Positions 8,306-16,530 of a stretch of DNA of 64,000 nucleotides are shown piece after piece. A program made the position numbers and the translations under genes. The notes beneath the pieces are model-generated. The model had not been told where the DNA came from. It saw nothing but the letters and a program-made list of their open reading frames with translations, and did no database searches. The DNA is taken from contig NZ_CAJGYV010000001.1 in assembly GCF_904846055.1 (NCBI RefSeq), forward strand, positions 806,001 through 870,000, written 5' to 3'. Origin of the DNA: Psychrobacter ciconiae. GTDB lineage: Bacteria > Pseudomonadota > Gammaproteobacteria > Pseudomonadales > Moraxellaceae. The stretch's first letter is position 1. Every line of letters starts with the position of its first letter.

Positions 8306-9076
8306 CTAAGGCGCTAAGCGATAATACCAATCAACTTTGCGGTCAAAGCCAATCTCAAGTAAGCTTGCAATCACCCGACCGGTCAGTCCCCAAACGGTTT
8401 CACCATCGACCAAAAAGCTTGGGGTAACGAGCGTGGTGAGCCTGCCTTGAACCGGATAGCGGATTTGATACTCAGTAAGCGGCTGCTGAATAAGCGTGCC
8501 AAAATCCGCCCAAAATATCCGCGCAATCTCGCCAAGCTCAGGAACTAAAATCAAATCAGGATCAACCAGCGCCACAATCGGGCGAACGCTCAAGCCACTT
8601 TTGGACACTTGCAGCGGCAGCTGACCGATGATTTTAACGCGGCTTGGTGGCAGCGCGGTCTCCTCACAAGCTTCGCGAAGGGCGGTGACAACGTTATTGC
8701 CATCGCCAACCTCAAACTTGCCACCAGCGCAAGACACTTCCCCTGCATGGCTACTTAAATTCGCGGCGCGGCGGGTCAAAAGCAGTCTTGGGCGGGCTTC
8801 ATGGGTAATCGCTACCAAAATCGACGCATCAGCAATGGACGTTTGGTATAAATTGGCTAAAATTTGGGCGCTTAGCGCAATGTCGTGATTTTGGCTTTGA
8901 GGGTCTTGATTTAAAGCAAAATCAAGGCGCTGATTGGGGTTTGAATCTTGACAAAGTGACTCCAGTAGCGGTGCTTGCAGCCTTGTCGCAAGCTGACACA
9001 ATAGCGGCTGCGAAATCCTGCTTGCCAGCATGACGCTAAGCTTATCAAACCGCGGGGAATGCGCCGCCATCGTCAT
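8306..9076 (-). CDS. Nudix hydrolase, CoA-pyrophosphatase type
   Basis: A 256-residue Nudix protein of the NudL/CoA diphosphatase group, which cleaves CoA-like pyrophosphates. The group-specific stretch SSHAGEVSCAGGK precedes a Nudix box (G-x5-E-like segment ending in REACEET, about residues 118-140). In the usual box the first Glu is conserved; here GGKFEVGDGNN has Glu slightly displaced, as in other CoA-type members with an extended loop. The first ~85 residues are a family-variable extension. ATG at 9076 or 9070 are both possible. It is convergent with the IS element. Confidence 0.82.
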   Translation of the reverse strand: MTMAAHSPRFDKLSVMLASRISQPLLCQLATRLQAPLLESLCQDSNPNQRLDFALNQDPQSQNHDIALSAQILANLYQTSIADASILVAITHEARPRLLLTRRAANLSSHAGEVSCAGGKFEVGDGNNVVTALREACEETALPPSRVKIIGQLPLQVSKSGLSVRPIVALVDPDLILVPELGEIARIFWADFGTLIQQPLTEYQIRYPVQGRLTTLVTPSFLVDGETVWGLTGRVIASLLEIGFDRKVDWYYRLAP

Positions 9077-9342
9077 GATATTGTCCCTTATGCTATCTTT
9101 AACCTGAGCCTATCAGCTTTTGGGTCACAAGCAAAATTTTTTCATTAAAATGCTGTAATCCTGTAACCCAAGCTAAGCCTTGCTCAATTCTATGCTATCT
9201 TGGATAGCCAATAAGATGGCTGCTTTGAGCCAAAAAATCAAGGCAAGAGACTTGACGCCAACCGCAGTTTGTCAAACTTTGAGCGCCAAACTTCAGTCGT
9301 TGCAATTTTTTAAAAACCTTTTGCAAAATTAAGGTAGGGATT

Positions 9343-9906
9343 ATGCAGTATTGTCTTCAATGTGGTCACAAAGCCGAAGTCAAAATTCCGGCAACGGACA
9401 ACATGCCGCGCTTGGTGTGCCCAAGCTGCCAATATATCCATTATGAAAACCCAAAAATCATCTGCGGCTCGCTTGCCGTTTTTGAAGACAAAGTGCTGCT
9501 TTGTCGCCGTGCCATTGAGCCACAATACGGGCTTTGGACGATTCCAGCAGGGTTTATGGAAAATGGCGAAACCATTGCTGAAGGCGCTGCCCGCGAAAGC
9601 TTTGAGGAGGCGGATGCGGTGGTCATCAACCCAAGCCTTTATTGCATTTTTGACATTCCCGACATCGGGCAAATTTATATCATCTACCTTGCCGATTTAA
9701 AAGATGGCGCATTTGGCATTGGTTCTGAAAGCCTTGATAGTGCGCTGTTTAGCGAAGATGAAATCCCTTGGGACACCATTGCTTTTGAGGCGGTAAAACG
9801 AACCTTACAATGCTATTTTGAAGACCGCAAACACTGCCAGACTTTAAGCGATTTTCCAGTTCATCAAGACATGATTGGCAAAGACCAAAGCATTAAGCGC
9901 TATTAA
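9343..9906 (+). CDS. Nudix hydrolase with N-terminal zinc ribbon
   Basis: 187 residues. The N-terminus has a Cys4 zinc-ribbon (C4, C7, C26, C29), followed by a complete Nudix box (G-x5-E-x7-REUxEE: GFMENGETIAEGAARESFEE). This architecture is found in small bacterial Nudix proteins related to ADP-ribose/NADH pyrophosphatases, but the length is shorter than NudC and the C-terminal NudC signature is not evident, so the substrate is left open. The start at 9343 follows AAGGTAGGGA. It is unrelated in detail to the minus-strand Nudix gene on its left. An exported hydrolase gene follows 47 bases downstream. Confidence 0.85.
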   Translation: MQYCLQCGHKAEVKIPATDNMPRLVCPSCQYIHYENPKIICGSLAVFEDKVLLCRRAIEPQYGLWTIPAGFMENGETIAEGAARESFEEADAVVINPSLYCIFDIPDIGQIYIIYLADLKDGAFGIGSESLDSALFSEDEIPWDTIAFEAVKRTLQCYFEDRKHCQTLSDFPVHQDMIGKDQSIKRY

Positions 9907-9953
9907 AAACAATAAAATAAGTCATGATAAAACGTCACAAAGAGGCAATAAAA

Positions 9954-11291
9954 ATGAAAAATAGAACGCACTTAAAATATTTAACCCTGACGGCAGCATT
10001 GATGACAAGTTTTGGAGCACTGGCAATGGAGCCACCGAAAAACACTTCACCAAAACCGCCATTGTCCGCCGCCGACTCCGACCCCAATAAAATGGGCTGG
10101 ATGCAAGGTTTTCCGCCGCCAAAAGATAAGCTCATCATGCAGCCGGAATCGGACTTTTTTAGCTTTCCAAAACTGCGCTGGACGGTTTGCCACATTCGTG
10201 AGTTGATGCCAACGACTGAGGTCAGCCGCGGGATTGGCGCGCCGACCACCTTTGATTACGCGCTAGATAAAAATATCGATGCTGTGACCTTTACCCCAAC
10301 CGGCAGCAAAAAACCGATGACGTGGCGGCAATCGCTTGACGCCAACTATACCGACGGCATCATGGTACTGCACCACGGCAAAGTCGTTTATGAGCGGCAA
10401 AATGGCTGCTTAACACCGATTGGCAATCATGCGGCTATGTCGATGACCAAATCAATGACCGGACTTTTGGCGCAAATCTTGGTTGATGAAGGCGTTTTGG
10501 ATGATAAAAAACTGGTGGCAAGCATCATCCCTGAATTAAAAAATAGCGGCTTTGGGGATGCTACCGTTCGCCAAGTCATGGACATGACCACCGCGCTTGA
10601 TTACAGCGAAGATTACGCCGATCCTGACGCGGACATTTGGGCATATTCAAAAGCGGCAAGCCCGTTGCCAAAACCTGAAAGCTATACCGGCGCGAACGGC
10701 TACTTTGAATATCTGCAAACGGTGAAAAAAAACGGCACTCATGGCGCGGAGTTTAATTACCGAACCATTAACAGCGACGCGCTCGGCTGGATTATCTCGC
10801 GCGTGACCGGAAAAGCGGTCGATGAGCTATTGTCCGAGCGCATTTGGCAAAAAATCGGTGCTGAACAAAGCGCTTATATGACCGTTGATGCCAAAGGCAC
10901 GCCGTTTGCCGGTGGCGGCTTGAGCGCAGGGCTTCATGATATGGCAAAAATCGGTCAGCTGATGCTCAATCACGGCGTCATTGATAACAAGCGCGTATTT
11001 CCAGCAAGCGTGGTTGAAAATATCGCAACAGGCGGCGACCAATCCGTCTTTGCCAACTCTGGCTATGACCAATTGCCAAACGGCAGCTACAGAAGTATGT
11101 GGTGGCTGTTTAACAACCCAACGCCGATATTTGCCGCTCGCGGCGTCCACGGTCAGACCGTTTATGTTGACCCTACCGCTGATATGGTCATCGTCCGCTT
11201 TTCCTCGTATCCAGTGGCAAGCAATAGCCAAATTGACCCAACGTCACTACCTGCCTACAAAGCCTTGGCAAATTACCTCATTCAAAAATAA
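9954..11291 (+). CDS. exported serine hydrolase, beta-lactamase/NylB-like fold
   Basis: A 445-residue protein of the class C beta-lactamase-related family (PF00144), closest in motif style to 6-aminohexanoate-dimer hydrolase. The nucleophile motif is S163-M-T-K166 (AMSMTKSMTG). The second motif is NYRTINSDALGW, where NylB-type proteins have their Tyr. The third is near GVHGQTVYVDP, in place of the KTG of true beta-lactamases. The start at 9954 is preferred over an ATG at 9924 because AGAGG at 9941-9945 is well placed, and it yields a clean signal peptide (LTLTAALMTSFGALA, cleavage before MEPP). The protein is thus periplasmic or secreted. True beta-lactam hydrolysis is not expected from these motifs; an amide or ester substrate is likelier. 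Confidence 0.83.
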   Translation: MKNRTHLKYLTLTAALMTSFGALAMEPPKNTSPKPPLSAADSDPNKMGWMQGFPPPKDKLIMQPESDFFSFPKLRWTVCHIRELMPTTEVSRGIGAPTTFDYALDKNIDAVTFTPTGSKKPMTWRQSLDANYTDGIMVLHHGKVVYERQNGCLTPIGNHAAMSMTKSMTGLLAQILVDEGVLDDKKLVASIIPELKNSGFGDATVRQVMDMTTALDYSEDYADPDADIWAYSKAASPLPKPESYTGANGYFEYLQTVKKNGTHGAEFNYRTINSDALGWIISRVTGKAVDELLSERIWQKIGAEQSAYMTVDAKGTPFAGGGLSAGLHDMAKIGQLMLNHGVIDNKRVFPASVVENIATGGDQSVFANSGYDQLPNGSYRSMWWLFNNPTPIFAARGVHGQTVYVDPTADMVIVRFSSYPVASNSQIDPTSLPAYKALANYLIQK

Positions 11292-11320
11292 AGTTTAATA
11301 GTTAGAAAATAAAACAAAAA

Positions 11321-11350
11321 AAACCGCTAAGTTATCAGCGGTTTTTTTTG
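11321..11350. terminator. bidirectional terminator
   Basis: Perfect 8-bp stem AAACCGCT / AGCGGTTT with an 8-base loop, flanked by an A run on the left and eight T on the right. It separates two convergent genes. Confidence 0.85.
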
Positions 11351-11368
11351 ATTATTAGCATCCTAAAA

Positions 11369-14300
11369 CTATGCGCTTTTAACCTTACAAACATCAAAGC
11401 CCGCGTTTTTAACGGTATCTTCTTTATCATAAGGCGCAAGAACGGCGCGCGTTTTTGGCTTATCTTTTAAATAAGTGGTCGCCACGCGTTTTAAATCATC
11501 AATGGTGACTGCCAAAATCGCCGCTCGCATTTTGCGTTGCCAATCGACGCCGCGCTGATGCAAATCGGCAAAGCAAGATTTGATTGCCTCGCCTGCCGGT
11601 GAACCGGGTTTGTCCATTCCAGAAATAATCCCCAAAATGGCTTCTTCTAACTGCTCGTCCGATTGCGGCGCGGTCAATAACCAATCGATACTTTGCTCAA
11701 AATGATCAAAGGTCGCTTCAAAGTTGGGGTCACGGTAGCTGAAAAATTTAAACGCGCAAGCATTGGCGTCATAGCCCGCCCCGCCGCCATAGGCGCCGCC
11801 TTTTTCGCGGATGGCGCTGTGCAAGTAGCCATTTCGCAGGTAAGGCGCAAGCACCATGAGCGCGGCAGTATCCGGATGGTCAGCCGGTGGTACTTTATAA
11901 GCGCTGGCATTATGGTAAACGTTGGTTGCCACGAGCCAAGCCAAATCAGTTGCCATTGCGTTGTCGTTGTCATCGCCTTGAGTATTGATATCGTCAATAC
12001 TCACTTTGGCAAAATCGCTTGGGATTTGATGGTTTAAATCGTCAAAATCGGCAACTTTTTTATCGTCTTGCCAGCTTTTGACAATCAAATCACTTAAGCG
12101 CACCGTTTCATCCGGCTCACAAACGATGATGGCAAATTTAGCAAGGCTAGTAATTGACTTATGCAGCGCCATCAAGCCTTGCGCCAATTCATCCCAAACG
12201 CTGCTATCTTCATTGGCATGCGCCAAAAAGTCTTTGAGCGTATTGAGCGCAGGAAGCCCGCCGCGAGCATACTCAAGCCTTGACTGACGGCTCATGGCGC
12301 GGCTTGCCGTTTGCATCGCATAAGCGTGACCGGCGCCGGCTAAGCGCGATTGCCAACTGGCAGCGCGCTGCTGCAAAATCTCTTTAATTCGGCTTTGCTC
12401 AGTAAAAATACTGTGCTCCATGACTTCTTTAACCAAATCAATGGCTTCAGGCTTTCGGTTCAGCGCTCGCGTTGCCACCACAAAATAGCTGCTAATATCG
12501 TCGCGGCTGTCAATCGAGGTTCGCTGACTGATTCGCGCGGTTACCCCTGACGATTGCGCCGCTTGCTTGGCTTGAAACTCAAGCGCACCCATGCTATCTG
12601 TGCCAAGCTCAGACAATAAGCTTAAATAAATCGGCAATAATGGATGATTAATAATGTCATCGGCAGGCAGCGCGGCGGTATCAATGCCCGTCACCGTATC
12701 GGTTAAGGGAATCACCACTTGATAATAATAAAGCCCATTAGTTCCGGCATCATATTCAAAAATACTGCTGTCGCGACCGCTTAATTGAACCGCCTTTTTG
12801 CGACCCTCTATAAAGCTAATATCGGCAGGAACATCTTCTAACCCTACCTTTGGCAAGACGCTTAAATCATCCACCATCGCTTGACGTTCAGCTAAGGCTT
12901 GCTCTTGCGCGCGCAGTTTTGCTTTGGCGTCATCGTCTAAATTTTTGGCGATAGCATCTAAGCGTTCTTGTTCAGCGGCGGCAAGTTTTGCCGACTTTTG
13001 ACTGTCCGGTTTTAGCGTGACCCGAACGCGGTGCGGGTTGTCAATCAAATACGTTTTAATCAAATTTGGCAGCCAATTGGCATCTTTGACCTGCTCACGA
13101 AGCCAAGCCAAATGCGTGTCAACTTCCCAAACGTCCACCGGATTGCCGTCGTGAATGGCGGTGCTAAAGCCCTCAAGCATGAGATTTAGCCCATAAGGCA
13201 TGCTGTCGCCGCCGATATGACGCTGATCAATCTCGATTTGGTGCAAAATGGTCTCAATGGTGTCATCATCAATGGGTTTTGAGGCGACCTCTGTTAACAC
13301 CTCCAAAATGCCATTTTCGACCGCTTCGGCGTGTTCAGGCTCAGAGCCGCGAAGTCCGGTATAAAACACCATTTCAAAATGGCTATCATCCAATCCTAAC
13401 AGCGGACTTGGCGCCGTTCCAAGCGGATGGCTATCAAGATACGCCCGAAGCGGCGACCCTGCATGCTCAACCAACACGCCCTCAACCAAGCGCAGTGCCA
13501 AGCGCTGCTTTGGGTCGGTGATACTTGGCAAGAGCCACGCCACCACATGATGGGTTTGCTTGTCGCCGTCGGTATCTGCCGTGTAAGTTTCCACCGCGCT
13601 AATTGGCGCAGTCAAGCGCTGCTCGGCTTTTGAGCTGTGCTTTTGACCTTGCTCAAAATTGGCTAGCGCATCGTCATGCAATTTTGCTTGCGTTTTCGCC
13701 ACCGGAATATTGCCAAAGCTCATAATCACGCTGTTTGACGGGTGATAATGACTTTGGTGAAATTCAAGCAGTTCGTCATGGGTCAAATCCGGAATGTCAG
13801 CAGGATCGCCGCCTGAATTGTAATGATAGGTCGTCGTTGGGAACAGGTGATGCGCCACCGAATGATAAAGCTGGTCAATCTCACCGCTCATCGCCCCTTT
13901 CATCTCGTTAAACACAATGCCTTTAAATTGCGGCTTGTCCTCGTCATCAAGCTCCACACGGATGCCTTCTTGCGCAAAATCAAGCGGGTGAATATTCGGG
14001 AAAAATGACGCGTCCAAATACACCGCAAGCAAGTTAAAATAATCGTTTTCGTTTTGGGTGGCAAATGGATACGCCGTCCAATCCGCCGCCGTCATCGCAT
14101 TCATAAAGGTATTTAAGGAGCGCTTAATCATCGAAAAAAACGGGTCGCGAACGGGGAATTTTTTGGAGCCACAAAGCGCCACGTGCTCCAAAATGTGCGC
14201 CTCGCCTTTTGAGTCCATCGGCTGGGTGCGAAAGCCCACCAAAAACGCATTTTCATCGCTTGGGTGCGCCAAATGGTAATGCATCGCGCCGGTTTTTTTG

Positions 14301-14416
14301 TGACGGCTAATCAGCACATCTAACGATAACGCCTCAATTGGGCGGTGTTCAATCAGCTCAAATTCAGGATGAAGGGTCAAATCAGGCGGGGCGATGGCAG
14401 TTTTTGGGGTCGTCAT
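11369..14416 (-). CDS. M16C metalloprotease, presequence-protease (PreP/Cym1) type
   Basis: A 1015-residue zinc peptidase of the M16 family, with the inverted HxxEH motif near the N-terminus (AHILEHVALCG, about residue 75) and the PreP-specific neighbourhood RDPFFSMIKRSLNTFMNA and FHQSHYHPSNS. These enzymes form a closed chamber from two homologous halves joined by a hairpin and degrade short unstructured peptides. No signal peptide is seen, so it is probably cytosolic. Length and domain order match organellar PreP and its bacterial homologues. A conserved C-terminal Arg/Tyr region (REKGGAYGGGAGYD) completes the active site across the chamber. The start at 14416 follows AAAAGGAT, and a strong hairpin lies just upstream (see 14436-14470). 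Confidence 0.92.
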   Translation of the reverse strand: MTTPKTAIAPPDLTLHPEFELIEHRPIEALSLDVLISRHKKTGAMHYHLAHPSDENAFLVGFRTQPMDSKGEAHILEHVALCGSKKFPVRDPFFSMIKRSLNTFMNAMTAADWTAYPFATQNENDYFNLLAVYLDASFFPNIHPLDFAQEGIRVELDDEDKPQFKGIVFNEMKGAMSGEIDQLYHSVAHHLFPTTTYHYNSGGDPADIPDLTHDELLEFHQSHYHPSNSVIMSFGNIPVAKTQAKLHDDALANFEQGQKHSSKAEQRLTAPISAVETYTADTDGDKQTHHVVAWLLPSITDPKQRLALRLVEGVLVEHAGSPLRAYLDSHPLGTAPSPLLGLDDSHFEMVFYTGLRGSEPEHAEAVENGILEVLTEVASKPIDDDTIETILHQIEIDQRHIGGDSMPYGLNLMLEGFSTAIHDGNPVDVWEVDTHLAWLREQVKDANWLPNLIKTYLIDNPHRVRVTLKPDSQKSAKLAAAEQERLDAIAKNLDDDAKAKLRAQEQALAERQAMVDDLSVLPKVGLEDVPADISFIEGRKKAVQLSGRDSSIFEYDAGTNGLYYYQVVIPLTDTVTGIDTAALPADDIINHPLLPIYLSLLSELGTDSMGALEFQAKQAAQSSGVTARISQRTSIDSRDDISSYFVVATRALNRKPEAIDLVKEVMEHSIFTEQSRIKEILQQRAASWQSRLAGAGHAYAMQTASRAMSRQSRLEYARGGLPALNTLKDFLAHANEDSSVWDELAQGLMALHKSITSLAKFAIIVCEPDETVRLSDLIVKSWQDDKKVADFDDLNHQIPSDFAKVSIDDINTQGDDNDNAMATDLAWLVATNVYHNASAYKVPPADHPDTAALMVLAPYLRNGYLHSAIREKGGAYGGGAGYDANACAFKFFSYRDPNFEATFDHFEQSIDWLLTAPQSDEQLEEAILGIISGMDKPGSPAGEAIKSCFADLHQRGVDWQRKMRAAILAVTIDDLKRVATTYLKDKPKTRAVLAPYDKEDTVKNAGFDVCKVKSA

Positions 14417-14435
14417 AAGTATCCTTTTAAAGTAA

Positions 14436-14470
14436 ATTGCCCTTATTTATCGATAAGCCATAAGGGCAAT
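14436..14470 (-). promoter_or_regulatory. 11-bp hairpin in the M16 protease leader
   Basis: Perfect inverted repeat ATTGCCCTTAT / ATAAGGGCAAT around a 13-base loop that itself contains the palindrome TTATCGATAA. In the protease mRNA it would end about 20 bases before the ATG, just ahead of the ribosome site AAAAGGA. It has no T run in position to act as a terminator. It may be an operator or a structured leader; the role is inferred. Confidence 0.5.
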
Positions 14471-14715
14471 CTTAAAAATGAGTTTCGCCTTGTTGCAAAA
14501 CTTTTATTTTAGAGAAAAATTTAAACTATCAAGCGTTCGGTAATCTTCAAATTTATTGGCAAAGCGGTCAATGAAAAAAGAATTTGCCTTGCCCGCCTTG
14601 ATGGGGCTTTGATTGCTATAAGTCAAGCAGCCCAAAAAAATTTGGTTTGATTTTTAAATTGGTCAAAGGTGCTATCGAAAATAAATTTTGCTCAACATTT
14701 TATTGCTAAAACTGC

Positions 14716-14768
14716 GGCATTTTAATCGCAAAATGCCCCTTAACAGTCGCTCGAAGCGGTGCTATAGT
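14716..14768 (+). promoter_or_regulatory. promoter of the universal stress protein gene
   Basis: -35 TTAACA (14740-14745), 17-base spacer, -10 TATAGT (14763-14768); each differs from the sigma-70 consensus at one base. Directly upstream is the inverted repeat GGCATTTT / AAAATGCC (14716-14737), and the spacer contains CGCT-CGA-AGCG (14748-14758). Both could bind regulators. Confidence 0.65.
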
Positions 14769-14818
14769 AAAGATGAAAGATAAGAATAATAACGAGCGGC
14801 AAGCTTAAGGAGCAAGGT

Positions 14819-15295
14819 ATGCATTACAGACATATTTTATTGGTGACTGACCTTTTGGACGACGCCGACATTGTGGCGCAAAAAGCCAAGCATATCGTGT
14901 CGAATCGCCCCGAATCCAAACTCTCAGTATTGCACATCGTTCGTGACAGCATGGTGGGCTTTGGCTATGAACTGGTTCCTGCCTCAAGCCTTTATGACAA
15001 AATTGACGATGAGCGCTGCCAAGAAGCCCGCGCAAAATTGGCGCAGTTTTTGGACAGAAACGGGCTTCAAAACGTCAATTCAGAAGTGACCACTGCCATT
15101 TCAAATAGCGAAGGTATCGTCAATTATTGCCATAAAAATGCCGTTGATTTGCTCGTCATCGGTCGCCACGAGCGCCACGGATTAGCGGCTTGGCTCAATG
15201 GCGCAACCGCCGACAATATTTTGCCCAATGTGCCTTGTGACAGCCTTGTGGTGCGCTTAGAAAAATCTATGACCAAGCCCAACCAGTCGCTATAA
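14819..15295 (+). CDS. universal stress protein (UspA family)
   Basis: A 158-residue single-domain Usp. The N-terminus YRHILLVTDLLDDADIVAQKA fits the first strand and helix of the fold. The C-terminal motif LLVIGRHERHGLAAWLNGATADNIL is the G-x2-H/G-x9-G-A/S region that binds ATP in some members; here His and Arg replace the second Gly, as in E. coli UspA-type non-ATP-binding proteins. Such proteins are soluble, usually dimeric, and induced in growth arrest or other stress. The start follows AAGGAGCAAGGT. It is monocistronic: the next gene is convergent, 60 bases away. Confidence 0.9.
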   Translation: MHYRHILLVTDLLDDADIVAQKAKHIVSNRPESKLSVLHIVRDSMVGFGYELVPASSLYDKIDDERCQEARAKLAQFLDRNGLQNVNSEVTTAISNSEGIVNYCHKNAVDLLVIGRHERHGLAAWLNGATADNILPNVPCDSLVVRLEKSMTKPNQSL

Positions 15296-15355
15296 TGACT
15301 TATTTGCAAGTAATTCATGAACGGTAAATGGCTAGTAGTAGTAAATGGCAAATCG

Positions 15356-16312
15356 TTAAAGCTCATCGCTTTGCACCAAGTCCAAAAAGCGCTGCCAAAT
15401 TGGACTTTGGTGCCGAGCCTTGTGCCAAACCAGCCACCATGAGCGCGCAAGGTCAATGTTTGACACTTTCACTTGAACCAATATCTCCGCTTCAAGCTCA
15501 CTATCGATAACGATTTGCGACAAGCAGCCAATGCCAATATCCGCCAAAACCATATTTTTAATGGCTTCTGATTGTTGAATTGCCATTAAGTTTACACTAT
15601 CCGGAAGCTGCTTGAGCAGTTGCTCATCGATGATTTGCCGTGTCCCCGACCCCATTTCACGAACCAGTAACGGCACTTGGGCAAGCGCCGCTTTTTCCAT
15701 AACATAGCTGCCAGAAATTTCTTCATAATGCGCGTTCTTAAGCCACTGACTGTCAGGTTTTGCAAACAGTACCAAATCATCTGTCCGCCAAGCGCGGCGC
15801 TCAACCGCGTGACCTTCTTCAGGTCGCGGCATGCCCTCAACCAGCGCAATATCAATATTTAACTGCTCAACCTCGCCCACCACTTCTTGAGTATTGGCAA
15901 TAAATACCTTAATGTCCGCATCCGGCAGGTCTTGATAAAGCTTAGCAAGTAGGGCTGGCAGCACATAATTGCCAATGGTGGTGCTCGCGCCGATGGTCAG
16001 CTGACCGGCTTTATGTTGATAATAATGCTCCAAGCTGTGGGCTTGTCCCAAAATCGCCTGCGCCTGAATAAAAAATGCCCGCGCGCTTGGGTGCGGATTG
16101 AGCGCGCGACCCACCCGCTCAAATAGCGGCATTTGCAAGCGCTCCTCAAGCGTCATCAGCGCGCTACTGACCGCCGATTGTGATAAATTCAGCGCAATGC
16201 TCGCGCGGCTTGTGCTGCCAAGCTGATAAATACTCACAAATACTGCCAATTGCTTAAGTGTAATCTTGGGAACGGGCTGTAACTTGGCAACTCGAAAATG
16301 CGGCTGAATCAT
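15356..16312 (-). CDS. LysR-type transcriptional regulator (YeiE-like by context)
   Basis: A 318-residue LysR regulator. The winged helix-turn-helix lies at about residues 17-76 (TLKQLAVFVSIYQLGSTSRASIALNLSQSAVSSALMTLE), followed by the periplasmic-binding-like effector domain. It is divergently oriented to a YeiH-type exporter with 218 bases between the starts, the same arrangement as yeiE-yeiH in enterics, where the regulator controls the exporter. A palindrome in the shared promoter region is a candidate operator. The start at 16312 follows AGGAA. Assigning it as YeiE rather than another CysB/CbbR relative is contextual. Confidence 0.88.
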   Translation of the reverse strand: MIQPHFRVAKLQPVPKITLKQLAVFVSIYQLGSTSRASIALNLSQSAVSSALMTLEERLQMPLFERVGRALNPHPSARAFFIQAQAILGQAHSLEHYYQHKAGQLTIGASTTIGNYVLPALLAKLYQDLPDADIKVFIANTQEVVGEVEQLNIDIALVEGMPRPEEGHAVERRAWRTDDLVLFAKPDSQWLKNAHYEEISGSYVMEKAALAQVPLLVREMGSGTRQIIDEQLLKQLPDSVNLMAIQQSEAIKNMVLADIGIGCLSQIVIDSELEAEILVQVKVSNIDLARSWWLVWHKARHQSPIWQRFLDLVQSDEL

Positions 16313-16433
16313 TATTTTTTCCTTAATTTCTGTCTCTGTAAACTGACGACTTTATTAATCAACGACTTCGTTAACCTAAAAAATCGATAAATACTATCTT
16401 TTTAATCTGTTTTTATTATAACTGTCCCTACCT

Positions 16434-16458
16434 TATAATATCTAGACATAAGCTTATG
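16434..16458 (+). promoter_or_regulatory. candidate -10 box and LysR operator upstream of yeiH
   Basis: TATAAT at 16434-16439 is followed by the perfect 12-bp palindrome CATAAGCTTATG at 16447-16458. It fits the T-N11-A style dyads used by LysR proteins and lies between the divergent regulator and exporter genes. No good -35 box was found. A shorter version (ATAAGCTTAT) also occurs at 27829-27838, so chance is possible. Confidence 0.4.
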
Positions 16459-16530
16459 CCTTATTTGATTATCATCACATAATGAAAAGAAATGGCAATG
16501 AGCAATTAACTTTTAAGATAGGACATGATT

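Larger units (their letters stand above)
14417..14818. other. divergent intergenic region between M16 protease and usp
   Basis: 402 bases without a gene. It holds a leader hairpin on the protease side (14436-14470), an AT-rich middle, and a well-formed promoter with two inverted repeats on the usp side (14716-14768). Confidence 0.8.

Noticed and set aside
8282..8309. 12-bp direct repeat CTAAAAAACTAA near the Nudix gene end
   Set aside because: Low-complexity A-rich sequence partly within the stop region; does not match a target duplication at the IS ends.
10827..11231. 134-codon minus-strand frame inside the serine hydrolase gene
   Set aside because: Antisense shadow of a gene with clear motifs, signal peptide and ribosome site.
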